Shown: positions 8,294-21,771 of the stretch, piece by piece
Numbering within the stretch: the first letter of the stretch is position 1
How the letters are laid out: each line of letters starts with the position of its first letter
Assembly (NCBI GenBank): GCA_903867885.1
Contig: CAIPTD010000041.1
Location: 1 to 64,000, forward strand
Source of the DNA: an uncultured Ferrovum sp.
GTDB taxonomy: Bacteria > Pseudomonadota > Gammaproteobacteria > Burkholderiales > Ferrovaceae
Direction of reading: 5' to 3'
DNA: 64,000 nt
Translations under genes and position numbers: made by a program
Notes under the pieces: model-generated
The model's database searches: none
Seen by the model: only the letters and a program-made list of their open reading frames with translations
Told to the model about the DNA's origin: nothing

Positions 8294-9090
8294 TAACTCC
8301 CTGTAGCTTCGCGAATGATGGCAGCAAGCGCTTTAGCTTGAGCGGCGACATCACCAGCAAGAATTTGTGCACGTTGTTTTTCCGGAACATACATACGGCG
8401 AACACGGGCCAGTGAACCGGATTCCCCACAATCGTTCGTGGCTAGGCCGATATCACCCGGGGCTAAGGTTTCAATAGGTTTCGCTGCAGCCAATTTCATC
8501 CCGCGCAATGAGGCGTAACGAGGTTTATTGATGCCAAGCTGAATCGTCAGCACTGCAGGGCAGGGTAAACGTAGCTCTTGCGATAAGCCACCTTCTAACT
8601 CGCGCTTTAACGCGACCTCTTTAGCACCCGGCGTATAGTCCAATCTAGCTACCACCGCACTGTGCGCCCAGCCTAAAAAGCCAGCTACGGCAATACCCGT
8701 TGCACCATGGGCGTGATCAGAAGACTGCACCCCAGCAAAGAACAAATCTGGCGCTTCTTTTTTTGCGACCGCTGCTAAAGCACGTGCAATCGCAACCGGG
8801 TCTGAACCTTCCATCGACTCATCCCAAACGCGAATCGCGCGGTCAGCGCCTTTAGCTAGACATTTACGCAGCGCTTCATCCGCACTATCTGGCGCGATGG
8901 TCACGCACACCACTTCAACAGGGGTATCAGCGTGGCGCTCTTTAATCAGCATTGCTTCTTCTAGCGAATACTCGTCCCATTCATTTAAGTCAGGCAGGAA
9001 AAAATCTTCTTCAATATCGCGGCCGTCTGCGCGAATCTCAAAATCTTCATCTAGAGCGATCGCCTGTTTAATGGCAATTAATATCTTCAC
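8293..9090 (-). CDS. etfB: Electron transfer flavoprotein beta subunit
   Basis: A 265-residue ETF beta subunit starting with GTG, preceded by AGGAG. The N-terminal half has MKILIAIKQ and DLNEWDEYSLEEAM; the AMP-binding and interaction region has CLAKGADRAIRVWD, FAGVQSSDHAHGATGIAVA and CPAVLTIQLGINKPRYASLRG. These stretches closely match what I remember of the Methylophilus W3A1 ETF beta chain, the physiological electron acceptor of trimethylamine dehydrogenase. The gene sits between the membrane iron-sulfur protein and etfA, in the same run as tmd. Role: accepts electrons from TMADH and possibly other amine dehydrogenases of the locus. Confidence 0.95.
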   Translation of the reverse strand: MKILIAIKQAIALDEDFEIRADGRDIEEDFFLPDLNEWDEYSLEEAMLIKERHADTPVEVVCVTIAPDSADEALRKCLAKGADRAIRVWDESMEGSDPVAIARALAAVAKKEAPDLFFAGVQSSDHAHGATGIAVAGFLGWAHSAVVARLDYTPGAKEVALKRELEGGLSQELRLPCPAVLTIQLGINKPRYASLRGMKLAAAKPIETLAPGDIGLATNDCGESGSLARVRRMYVPEKQRAQILAGDVAAQAKALAAIIREATGS

Positions 9091-9098
9091 ATCTTCTC

Positions 9099-13443
<4,345 letters not shown>

Positions 13444-13546
13444 TTATTGGAGTTGATTGTGTTCGGATTATCTTGACGAGGCCGAAGCCCCGCCAATTAC
13501 AACGAGGGATTACTCTCTTGGTATTAGTAAATAAAACGCATAATAA

Positions 13547-14917
13547 TCAGCGCTGTCCGAACTCTTGACCCGGAATCCACTGCGTTCCCGCCAAGGGAAT
13601 ACGTGCCATTGCAGCAGCTTCTACCGTCAGCGCAACTAAATCTTCACGCTCAAGATGGTGCACGTTCTGCTTACCGCATGCACGCGCAATGGTGGTGAGT
13701 TCCATATTCACGGTCTTCAGATAATTACGCACACGTTTGGAACCCACATCGGGCTCCAGACGTTTCTCAAGAATAGGATCTTGTGTGGTGACCCCGACGG
13801 GGCACTTACCGGTATGACAGTTATGGCAATAACCAGGACGCGTGCCTAACTTTTCATAATCCGCCAGCGCCGAATGATGCTCGCCACCCTGCACATAGGT
13901 TTCGCTATTGCAACCTAAGGCAAACAGAATACCTTGGCCAATGGCAACGGCATCTGCACCCATCGCTAAAGCTTTAGCCACATCTGCACCCGAACGAATG
14001 CCGCCCGAGACAATCAGTTGCACCTTACCGATCATATCCAGATCTTCGAGCGCATCAACGGCCTGGCGCACCGCTGCAAGAGTCGGGATACCCACGTTTT
14101 CAATAAAGCACGTTTGCGTGGCTGCGGTTCCACCCTGCATCCCATCTACCACCACCACATCCGCCCCTGCATGCACAGCCAGCTTCACGTCATTAAAGGT
14201 TCGTGTTGCACCCACTTTGACGTAAATGGGTTTTTCCCAGTTGGTGATTTCGCGCAGTTCCTGAATTTTGATGGTCAGATCGTCAGGGCCCGTCCAATCA
14301 GGATGACGGGAAGCCGAACGCTGGTCCACGCCTTCAGGCAAGGTCCGCATCTTCGCGACACGTGGATTAATCTTTTGTCCAAGTAACATCCCACCTCCGC
14401 CTGGTTTAGCGCCCTGACCAATCACCACTTCAATCGCATCGGCGCGACGAAGATCATCGGGGTTAAAGCCATAGCGTGAAGGCAGGCACTGATACACCAG
14501 AATCTTAGAAGATTCACGCTCTTCATTGGTCATACCCCCATCACCGGTGGTCGTAGAGGTCCCCACCGCTGTCGCTGCTCGACCCAGAGACTCTTTAACG
14601 TTTGCTGAGAGCGCACCAAAGCTCATCCCTGCAATCGTAATGGGAATATCTAATTCAACCGGCTTACTGGCATAGCGAGTACCCAATATGGTCTTGGTGA
14701 CACAACGCTCGCGATATCCCTCTAATGGGTAGCGCGATAAAGACGCACCGAGAAATAACAAATCATCAAAGTGAGGCAGTGCGCGTTTAGCGCCCAGTCC
14801 ACGAATTTCATACAAGCCATGGGCAGCGGCATTTTGGATGTAATCAATTGTCTTACGGTCATATCCTGCTGAAGGCTCCAGCGAGAGATGTTTACCCTGT
14901 GTATTTTTCGGATCCAT
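13547..14917 (-). CDS. mgsC: N-methylglutamate synthase subunit C (FMN glutamate synthase-like domain)
   Basis: A 456-residue homologue of the FMN-binding domain of glutamate synthase: ITIAGMSFGALSANVKESLGRAA, GQGAKPGGGGMLLGQKI, ADVVVVDGMQGGTAA and VSGGIRSGADVAKALAMGADAVAIGQG. A cysteine cluster (CHNCHTGKCPVGVTTQDP) provides iron-sulfur ligands. In the N-methylglutamate pathway MgsC catalyses transfer of methylamine, released from gamma-glutamylmethylamide, to 2-oxoglutarate. The frame opens at 14932, but ATG 14917 is preferred because GAGGAG stands 7 bases ahead of it. mgsB ends 11 bases upstream. The complete mgsABC and gmaS context distinguishes it from archaeal-type or eubacterial glutamate synthase. 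Confidence 0.9.
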   Translation of the reverse strand: MDPKNTQGKHLSLEPSAGYDRKTIDYIQNAAAHGLYEIRGLGAKRALPHFDDLLFLGASLSRYPLEGYRERCVTKTILGTRYASKPVELDIPITIAGMSFGALSANVKESLGRAATAVGTSTTTGDGGMTNEERESSKILVYQCLPSRYGFNPDDLRRADAIEVVIGQGAKPGGGGMLLGQKINPRVAKMRTLPEGVDQRSASRHPDWTGPDDLTIKIQELREITNWEKPIYVKVGATRTFNDVKLAVHAGADVVVVDGMQGGTAATQTCFIENVGIPTLAAVRQAVDALEDLDMIGKVQLIVSGGIRSGADVAKALAMGADAVAIGQGILFALGCNSETYVQGGEHHSALADYEKLGTRPGYCHNCHTGKCPVGVTTQDPILEKRLEPDVGSKRVRNYLKTVNMELTTIARACGKQNVHHLEREDLVALTVEAAAMARIPLAGTQWIPGQEFGQR

Positions 14918-14928
14918 CAAACTTCTCC

Positions 14929-15612
14929 TCAATATTCCTGATCAGCGTCAGCGTTCCAGTGGTACAAAGACCGCGCTGACGCGATCCGCTTAAAGCTCTT
15001 GGGGTCATGCTTTAGACCTGCTTTGGCGAGTAATTCTGCAACGCCAGTAAAGTCTGCTTCTGTCATGGGTTCTTCCTGTGCATCTGCGCCCAAGGACTTG
15101 ATCTTGCCCTTCACATACAGTACGGCTTCATAAAGAGAATCGCCTAATGCATCGCCAGCATCTCCACAGACGACTAAGCGCCCTGCTTGTGCCATGAAAG
15201 CAGAAAAGCTACCCACATTGCCATCAACTACGATATCGCCGCCCTTAAGAGAAACGGCACAGCGCAAACCAGCGTCTCCTTCAATGACAAGCAAGCCACC
15301 GTGTGCAGATGCACCTGCGGCATTAGAGGCAAAACCTTTCACGCGAATGCTACCGCTCATCATGTTCTCGCCAACCCCCGTGCCCGCACTGCCATGAATC
15401 ACGATATCAGCGAACTTATTCATTCCACCAGCGTAGTAACCTGCGTTGCCATGAATCTCAACCTTCACAGCCTCATTCACCCCAACCGCAATATTGTGGG
15501 CGCCGTCGGGGTTCAGCACATTCACAGTTGTCACCCCATTCAAAGGGTCGTGCAAGAGTCGATTGACTTCACGAACTGGCTTGCCAGCCAAATCGACAGT
15601 AATTTCACTCAT
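14929..15612 (-). CDS. mgsB: N-methylglutamate synthase subunit B (GXGXG domain)
   Basis: A 227-residue protein consisting mainly of the GXGXG right-handed beta-helix that forms the C-terminal structural domain of glutamate synthase. Visible turns include GNAGYYAGGMNKFADIVIHG, AGTGVGENMMSGSIRVKG, GDAGLRCAVSLKGGDIVVDG and GDAGDALGDSLYEAVLYV. In bacteria using the N-methylglutamate pathway this domain is a separate subunit between the amidotransferase (MgsA) and the FMN subunit (MgsC), as here. It starts with ATG after GGAG. No catalytic residues are expected; its role is structural, holding the complex together. Confidence 0.9.
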   Translation of the reverse strand: MSEITVDLAGKPVREVNRLLHDPLNGVTTVNVLNPDGAHNIAVGVNEAVKVEIHGNAGYYAGGMNKFADIVIHGSAGTGVGENMMSGSIRVKGFASNAAGASAHGGLLVIEGDAGLRCAVSLKGGDIVVDGNVGSFSAFMAQAGRLVVCGDAGDALGDSLYEAVLYVKGKIKSLGADAQEEPMTEADFTGVAELLAKAGLKHDPKSFKRIASARSLYHWNADADQEY

Positions 15613-15647
15613 GTTGTATATCTCCGCTTATATTTTGATCCAGTGAT

Positions 15648-16556
15648 TCAGGTGCGCCACACATACATTTCTTCAGGCGCAGGCTCGAACACGTGGGCAT
15701 TTTTAATATCGGGCAAGTGGGCTAAAGAACGAAATTCTGAAGCAATCGCCACGTAGTCATCGGTCTCAGCCACAACAGCAGGTTTACATGCAAAAGGATC
15801 ACGAATGAGCGCTAACTCATCTTTGGTTCCCATTAAAAAGGTAAAGAAACCATCCAGTTCATCGAAACCTTTTTGCAGCGCGTTTTCTAAGGTGTCACCT
15901 TCACGCAGTCGCCATTCCAAAAAACGACAAGCGGCTTCAGTGTCATTGTCGGTATCAAAGTGAATGCCGCGTGGCTCGAGCATGCGACGAATCCCGTTGG
16001 GATTGGATAGAGAACCGTTATGTACCAGACAAAAATCTTCACCGGCCGTAAAAGGATGGGCACGATCAGGTGTCACAGCAGATTCTGTTGCCATCCGGGT
16101 GTGACCTACCAAGTGGGTTCCTTGTAGATGTGAGAAATCGTAGCGATCCGATACTTCTGTAGGCGTTCCGATGTCCTTGTACAAGTCCATGCTTCGACCA
16201 GTAGAGAGGATATGTAGCTTGGGGTGATGCTCATGAATCCAATGCTTGATGGGAGCAGCTGCTGAGCCTACTGTCAGAATCGCATGGTTACCCGAAGTCG
16301 CTATTTCCGCATCCGTTCCAAACTCCTCTCGAATGGCATGCGCCAATCCATGCCAATTGAAATCAGCACCCGCTTCAGTCATGCCGGAATACAGATTAAT
16401 TTTGCGATGCGCTTCATTCACGGGCGTTCCAAAGACAGCCAAACCTGCCGAATCAGGGCCGCGCTCCGTCATACCAATCAGCATCGGCACCATCAAACTT
16501 CCGAGTTGAGGCCGAAGCTCGGGCTTCTTTACTAATAGGCCAACAATTCCACACAT
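15648..16556 (-). CDS. mgsA: N-methylglutamate synthase subunit A (class II amidotransferase domain)
   Basis: A 302-residue class II glutamine amidotransferase domain. The N-terminal catalytic Cys2 (MCGIVGLL) would be exposed after Met removal. The family residues are visible in VGHTRMATESAV, FCLVHNGSLSNPNGIRR and DTEAACRFLEWRL. In this pathway it is thought to cleave the methylamide of gamma-glutamylmethylamide instead of glutamine and to channel methylamine to MgsC. It is preceded by AAGGAG and lies 28 bases after gmaS. Alone it could be mistaken for a glutamate synthase or PurF-like domain, but the adjacent mgsBC and gmaS support this role. Confidence 0.88.
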   Translation of the reverse strand: MCGIVGLLVKKPELRPQLGSLMVPMLIGMTERGPDSAGLAVFGTPVNEAHRKINLYSGMTEAGADFNWHGLAHAIREEFGTDAEIATSGNHAILTVGSAAAPIKHWIHEHHPKLHILSTGRSMDLYKDIGTPTEVSDRYDFSHLQGTHLVGHTRMATESAVTPDRAHPFTAGEDFCLVHNGSLSNPNGIRRMLEPRGIHFDTDNDTEAACRFLEWRLREGDTLENALQKGFDELDGFFTFLMGTKDELALIRDPFACKPAVVAETDDYVAIASEFRSLAHLPDIKNAHVFEPAPEEMYVWRT

Positions 16557-16584
16557 ACGTTTCTCCTTGCGGGTACTTCAGGTC

Positions 16585-17916
16585 TTAGAAATATTCTAGG
16601 TAGCTTTTGATTTCCCAATCGGAAACATGGCGCATATATTCCAACCACTCCATCCGCTTGAGATTCACAAATTCTTTTCCTGCGGGGCCCATTGATCCGA
16701 GGATCAGCGGGTCAGCTTCAAGCGCATCCAAGGCTAGGGATAGGTTTTGGGGGAGTAAATCAATGCCCCGCGCCTTAAGCTCATCCATGCTTAAGTCATA
16801 CAGGTTGACGTTATTGGGTTCGCCCGGATCAATCTTGTTATCGATACCATCTAAGCCTGCAGCAATCACAGCAGCTGTAGCGAAATAAGGATTACATGCA
16901 CCATCGGGCAAGCGAAGTTCAATCCGACCACCCGGTCCACGCACCATGCAAGAACGGTTGTTTTCACCATAGCTAATATACGCCGGAGCCCAAGTCGCCC
17001 CCGTCAGCGATCGGCCTACGACCAAACGCTTATAAGAATTCACAGTCGGGGCACAAATAGCAGTTAATGCAGCAGCGTGTTTAAGCAAGCCACCGATAAA
17101 GTAATAGCCCAACTGTGAAAGATCTAGACCGCGTTTATCCGACTTATCTTCAAACAGATTGTTACCGTGTTCATCCCCAATTGAAGCATGCATATGCATC
17201 CCATTACCGGGTCGATTCGCATAGGGTTTAGGCATAAAGGAGCAGATTAAGCCGAGATCATTGGCAATCTCAGAAGCCGCCATTTTGAAAAAGGTATAGT
17301 GATCACACGAGGTTAAGCAGTCGGTATAGGTATAGTTAATTTCAAATTGGCCATTGGCATCCTCGTGGTCAATTTGATACACATCAATACCCACATGTCG
17401 CAGGCTGTCAGTTAGTTTTTCAAGGAAAGCACGCGCACGTGACAAACCCTTGTAGTCATAGCAAGGCTTGGCCAGGGTATCGGTATCATCACAAGGCACA
17501 ATCTGGCCTTGTATGTTTTTCTTAAGCAAAGAAAACTCTGGCTCTAGTCCCGTATAAAAAGTCCATCCCCGCTGACTAAGCCTTGCAATCTGTGCTTTTA
17601 AATTCACACGTGGGTCATGTCCCCAGGGCTTCTTATGCACATGACCATCACACACCACGCGTGCATACCCAGGCTGCCAAGGCACCACGCTCAAGGTGGC
17701 GTGATCGCCCACAGCCATGTAATCAGGACCATGGGGCTCAATGCCTGTTCCCCAAATCGCAAAACCAGCAAAGCCCGCACCCGCCTTCAAAATTTCATCG
17801 TAATGACTGGCAGGGACGGCCTTTGTCTTGGCAACACCGTGAATATCCACGAACTGGGCCAACACATACTTGACGTTATTGTCGGCAAAGAATTGCTGCG
17901 GGTCTTTAATACTCAT
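16585..17916 (-). CDS. gmaS: Gamma-glutamylmethylamide synthetase (glutamine synthetase family)
   Basis: A 443-residue glutamine synthetase type III/GlnT-like enzyme, matching the size of known GmaS proteins. It has the GS core motifs: [12 protein letters not shown] (metal-binding Glu), [23 protein letters not shown], and [26 protein letters not shown] for ATP and substrate binding. It ligates methylamine to glutamate at the expense of ATP, the entry step of the indirect methylamine pathway. ATG at 17916 is preceded by GGGAG at a good distance; a TTG codon just before it is not needed. It lies 21 bases after mgdD and 28 before mgsA. A plain ammonium-assimilating GlnA is unlikely given the context. 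Confidence 0.9.
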   Translation of the reverse strand: MSIKDPQQFFADNNVKYVLAQFVDIHGVAKTKAVPASHYDEILKAGAGFAGFAIWGTGIEPHGPDYMAVGDHATLSVVPWQPGYARVVCDGHVHKKPWGHDPRVNLKAQIARLSQRGWTFYTGLEPEFSLLKKNIQGQIVPCDDTDTLAKPCYDYKGLSRARAFLEKLTDSLRHVGIDVYQIDHEDANGQFEINYTYTDCLTSCDHYTFFKMAASEIANDLGLICSFMPKPYANRPGNGMHMHASIGDEHGNNLFEDKSDKRGLDLSQLGYYFIGGLLKHAAALTAICAPTVNSYKRLVVGRSLTGATWAPAYISYGENNRSCMVRGPGGRIELRLPDGACNPYFATAAVIAAGLDGIDNKIDPGEPNNVNLYDLSMDELKARGIDLLPQNLSLALDALEADPLILGSMGPAGKEFVNLKRMEWLEYMRHVSDWEIKSYLEYF

Positions 17917-17937
17917 CAATTGTTCTCCCTTATTTTT

Positions 17938-18609
17938 TTAATTCAAGATCGCGATACCAACCGGCCCGCCATCCAATTCCCCTGCAATTTCACAAAGCGT
18001 TGACCACATATAGTCTGCATAACTGCTATCAAACCAAAACCGAAGAGCGAAACCTTCAATTTTTCTCGGCGCAGGCACGACCACTGCGGTGATTCCAACG
18101 CCAACCATAGTCGTCATAATGGCTGGCATCATGGAATGATCTACGCCAGCAAAATCAAAACTACAGGTCTGAAGAAGCAAATGATTCAGGTGCGAACCCG
18201 TCAGCATGAGCTCTGCATCTTGCCGCAAAACTGCGTAAGCACCCACAGGCGCTGCAGTCTCATTCAAGCGGCGGGTCATGATTGCATCGGCTGCATCTTC
18301 AATGAGAAACTCATTGCGTCCCAAACGCGCAATCACCGCACCTTCTTGGGTTTGAATGCAGGAATTAGGTTGCCCAGGCACAGGAATCCCAGCGGCCTCT
18401 AACCAAGCTGCACTGCCGGGGCCTTTGCATCCTGCGCGTAAGCGCCAAGACAAATCAATCATGCCAAGCTTTGCGGCAATCTCAATGTCTTTCGGACTAA
18501 ATTGAGCCACCACGGGCATCTCACATTGCTCAGACCATGTGGCAGAAGTGCCTGCAAGGACATCGGTAAATGGGTTCACGCGCTTGGGTGCACATTGCAT
18601 GGTACTCAT
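17938..18609 (-). CDS. mgdD: N-methylglutamate dehydrogenase subunit D (SoxG-like gamma chain)
   Basis: A 223-residue homologue of the gamma subunit of heterotetrameric sarcosine oxidase, distantly related to the GcvT fold (LRAGCKGPGSAAWLEAAGIPVP, ARLGRNEFLIED, FRLRFWFDSSYADYMW-like end). It is the last of four subunits and its start overlaps the mgdC stop in ATGA. In the complex it packs on the large chain near the tetrahydrofolate site. Assignment to N-methylglutamate dehydrogenase and not sarcosine oxidase rests on the gmaS-mgsABC neighbourhood. Confidence 0.86.
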   Translation of the reverse strand: MSTMQCAPKRVNPFTDVLAGTSATWSEQCEMPVVAQFSPKDIEIAAKLGMIDLSWRLRAGCKGPGSAAWLEAAGIPVPGQPNSCIQTQEGAVIARLGRNEFLIEDAADAIMTRRLNETAAPVGAYAVLRQDAELMLTGSHLNHLLLQTCSFDFAGVDHSMMPAIMTTMVGVGITAVVVPAPRKIEGFALRFWFDSSYADYMWSTLCEIAGELDGGPVGIAILN

Positions 18610-21515
18610 GCTGCTGCCTCCGAGGATTCTTCTTTTTGGCGAAGATCTTTAGGGTCATAGAATGGACGGGTGACGACTTCGGCCTGAACCACACTACCGT
18701 CTGAACGTCGAATACTCAGTATCTGTCCTGGCTCAGTATGGGTCGGCGGAACAAAAGCCAAACCAATGTGAGCACCTACTGCAGCACTAAAACCAATACT
18801 GGTGATCCGCCCAATGATTTCGCCAGCCTCAATAATCAGATGACATTCTTGCGGCGCTGCTCCAGTAAACCCAGATTGAAGCTTGAAACCAATTAAGCGC
18901 TGACGGGCCGGTTTCTCAGTGATCATTTTGAGAGATCGCTTACCCACAAAATAGGGCTTATCAAATTTAACAGCCCAGTCTGCACCAATATCAAAGGGAT
19001 TAGTCAGGCCATCGGTATCTTGCCCCACAATCACATGGCCTTTTTCAAGGCGAAGTAAACGCTGAGCTTCAACACCAAAAGGAACAATACTAGGTTCAGT
19101 TTCCATGATGGCATCCCATAAACGGGCGCCGTATTCCGCAGGAACGTGAATCTCATAGCTCCATTCGCCCACAAAACCCACGCGCATCAAGCGGGCAGGG
19201 ATCCCAGCTACTAGCCCTTCTCGCACAGCAAGATAAGGAAAACCTTCTATAGAGAAATCGAGATCACACAGTTTGCTCAATACCTCACGACAACGGGCAC
19301 CGGCGATATTCACAGCAGACCGCGCTCCGGTTACGTTAACCAATCCTACATTCAATTTCCAAATCGTATTCAGGCGTGAAAGCTCCCGATACACCGTTGC
19401 AGCCCCAGAAGTTGTGGTGGTGAAGTAAAAGAGTTCAGGCGTTAGACGGGCAACCACTCCATCGTCAATCACCACTCCAGATTCATCACACATAATTGCG
19501 TAACGGGTCGCACCCACATTTAATTTCGCATAGCGCATGGTATAAACGCGCTCTAAAAACTCTCCAGCATCAGGACCTCGAACTTCGAGCTTGCCTAAGG
19601 TACCAACATCAATCAAACCCAAACCACTCCGAACTGCTGCCACTTCTGCAGCAATACATTCGGTACGTGTTTTACCAGGTTTCGCGTAATACTCAGGACG
19701 CTGCCAAACACCTGCAGCCATCCATACCGCACCCAATGCTTCATGACGTGCATGAAGCGGTGTACGGCGATCAGGAGAGAACCCACGCCCGGCCAAGATC
19801 GACATAGGCACAGGATGAAAAAATGGACGTGCAGTCGTAGTTCCCACCTGTTGAGGTGACTTACCCATTAACCTCGCCAGAATACGTAGGGCATTCATGT
19901 TGGAATGCTTACCCTGCGAGGGCCCCATTCCATTTGTTGAGAATCGTTTCAGCAATTCGATATTGTCAAAACCCTCCAATACTGCGGTCTCAAAATCTTT
20001 TAGCTGAAGGTCTTCATCAAAGTCGATGAAATTTTTACCCGATGGATGAGAAATAATAGGCCATGGGTGACTGGGCGAAAACCGCTCAGCGGCAGGGGCA
20101 TGCCCCAACTCAGCTGACAAACTCAAGAACGCTGCGGCCTGTCGTCCCGCATACTGACCATCCTCGATTTTCTTATCCAAAGCATACAAACCATTGACGC
20201 GACCCGCCGCAAAAACACCTTGCGGAAGGCGCTCTGGAATGAATTGCTGGGTTGAATCCTGAAAGCTCATGCTTGTTCCTGCCTGATACAACAGGTTCAG
20301 TGCGGGCGCCCACCCCACACTCATCGCTAAGCCATCACAAGATAAAAAGCGCTGCTGCGCTAAAATGGGTTCACCATCCGCGTTTAAGGGACAGCACGTA
20401 ACACCGGAGAGCGTACCTTCTTGTCCCGCATGCGCTTCATACACGCAGCAGCTTAATAAACATTCCACACCCTGAGAGCGCAGAGACTGTAAGAGATTGG
20501 CATCGGTATCCTGCGCGCGTAAATCAACAATGGCTGCAAGATTTACCCCCGCAGCAATCATATCTAGCGCTACGCGATAACCATCATCATTCGCTGTCAA
20601 TACCACCATTGTTTTGGCGGGCTGCACAGCATAGCGATACACCAAACGTTGAGCCGCACTACCCATCATCACGCCAGGCAAATCATTGTTACGGAATACC
20701 GCAGGCTGCTCATAGGCACCCGCCGCAACAATGACAGATCGTGCACGCACCTTAATCATTTTGTTGCCATCGACCAAGGGCACCCAGTAATCAGCGTAAT
20801 AGGCTGCAGCATAAGAACCTAGACGTACTTCGATATTGGCATGGCTAGTGACTCGATCCACCAAGGACTTCACCACAGCTCGCCTTGCAGGATCATTTCC
20901 CAGTTGGTAAAAACCACTTCCACCTAGACGAGGGTTTTCTTCGGCCAACATCACCGAGGCTCCAGCCTCTGCCGCTGAAAGTGCAGCGGCCAATCCAGAC
21001 GGGCCTCCTCCTATGACGAGAACATCACAAAAGGCATAGCGCTTTGCAGTCTTCACGACAGGACGATCAAAATGAATGACGCCCAAGCCACTCATGTTTC
21101 GAATCAAAGCTTCCCAAAAAGGAAATAGCCAACGCGAATTCGCAACTTTGTAGTAAAAGCCAACAGGCAAGAAACGAGAGAAAAAACCTATAAGGCTAGC
21201 GCGATCCTTAGCCACACCTCCATGCGTATTGACTGCGGTATAGGAACCCCCGGCAGCAATTTCTTCAATATCAGCGCGAACATTCGGGCGATCACCCGCT
21301 TGCACCAACGTATTCACGTCATGATTGGCTAATGAAAGGACACCCCGCCGACGGTGATATTTGAAGCTACGTCCAAGGGTTCGCAAACCCCGCGCCCACA
21401 ACGCAGCACTAATCGAATCTCCAGCAAAACCTTTATGTTGCTGACCTTCAAAGGTGAAGCTGATTTCTTGGGTGCGGTCTATCCATTCACCCGGTATATG
21501 CGCTAATCGACTCAC
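18606..21515 (-). CDS. mgdC: N-methylglutamate dehydrogenase subunit C (SoxA-like alpha chain)
   Basis: A 969-residue large chain. The N-terminal part resembles the ferredoxin-like SoxA segment (GFAGDSISAALWARGLRTLGRS). A dinucleotide-binding domain follows with DVLVIGGGPSGLAAALSAAEAG near residues 163-185 for NAD. The C-terminal 370 residues form a GcvT-like tetrahydrofolate-binding aminomethyltransferase domain (GLIDVGTLGKLEVRGPDAGEFLERVY, GEWSYEIHVPAEYGARLWDAI, VGKRSL). In the complex it binds NAD+ and passes the one-carbon unit from N-methylglutamate to tetrahydrofolate. It starts with GTG in a GTGA overlap with the mgdB stop. Length and domain order equal those of sarcosine oxidase alpha; the substrate is inferred from context. 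Confidence 0.88.
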   Translation of the reverse strand: MSRLAHIPGEWIDRTQEISFTFEGQQHKGFAGDSISAALWARGLRTLGRSFKYHRRRGVLSLANHDVNTLVQAGDRPNVRADIEEIAAGGSYTAVNTHGGVAKDRASLIGFFSRFLPVGFYYKVANSRWLFPFWEALIRNMSGLGVIHFDRPVVKTAKRYAFCDVLVIGGGPSGLAAALSAAEAGASVMLAEENPRLGGSGFYQLGNDPARRAVVKSLVDRVTSHANIEVRLGSYAAAYYADYWVPLVDGNKMIKVRARSVIVAAGAYEQPAVFRNNDLPGVMMGSAAQRLVYRYAVQPAKTMVVLTANDDGYRVALDMIAAGVNLAAIVDLRAQDTDANLLQSLRSQGVECLLSCCVYEAHAGQEGTLSGVTCCPLNADGEPILAQQRFLSCDGLAMSVGWAPALNLLYQAGTSMSFQDSTQQFIPERLPQGVFAAGRVNGLYALDKKIEDGQYAGRQAAAFLSLSAELGHAPAAERFSPSHPWPIISHPSGKNFIDFDEDLQLKDFETAVLEGFDNIELLKRFSTNGMGPSQGKHSNMNALRILARLMGKSPQQVGTTTARPFFHPVPMSILAGRGFSPDRRTPLHARHEALGAVWMAAGVWQRPEYYAKPGKTRTECIAAEVAAVRSGLGLIDVGTLGKLEVRGPDAGEFLERVYTMRYAKLNVGATRYAIMCDESGVVIDDGVVARLTPELFYFTTTTSGAATVYRELSRLNTIWKLNVGLVNVTGARSAVNIAGARCREVLSKLCDLDFSIEGFPYLAVREGLVAGIPARLMRVGFVGEWSYEIHVPAEYGARLWDAIMETEPSIVPFGVEAQRLLRLEKGHVIVGQDTDGLTNPFDIGADWAVKFDKPYFVGKRSLKMITEKPARQRLIGFKLQSGFTGAAPQECHLIIEAGEIIGRITSIGFSAAVGAHIGLAFVPPTHTEPGQILSIRRSDGSVVQAEVVTRPFYDPKDLRQKEESSEAAA

Positions 21516-21769
21516 GATCCCTCTCCATACAAATAGGTGCGCAGCACATGATCCTTGGCCGTATCGCGCTCAGCGATAAACCAGATATTGGAGGGGGTAT
21601 GACACCACCATTCTTTTTTCACTGCGGGAATACCACTGCGGTTAAAAACATAATCTGTCCATTCACTATCTGAACAGGTTTCTGAATCAGGTTCATTCCT
21701 GACTTCACCGTGATACACAAACTCACTCACGGGACGCGGTCCATTGATTGGGCAAACAAGAATTTTCAT
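21512..21769 (-). CDS. mgdB: N-methylglutamate dehydrogenase subunit B (SoxD-like delta chain) without the usual zinc ligands
   Basis: An 85-residue delta chain (MKILVCPINGPRPVSEFVYHG, then WTDYVFNR and EWWCHTPSNIWFIAERDT). In sarcosine oxidase the delta chain binds zinc through Cys6, Cys9, a His and a Cys near residues 59-63. Here Cys6 and the His remain, but Cys9 is Asn and the second C-terminal Cys position is also Asn, so a canonical site is not possible. I believe this pattern (CPxNGPR, HxPSN) is typical of the N-methylglutamate dehydrogenase branch, which supports the assignment. It starts 2 bases after the mgdA stop and overlaps mgdC. Confidence 0.85.
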   Translation of the reverse strand: MKILVCPINGPRPVSEFVYHGEVRNEPDSETCSDSEWTDYVFNRSGIPAVKKEWWCHTPSNIWFIAERDTAKDHVLRTYLYGEGS

Positions 21770-21771
21770 GA

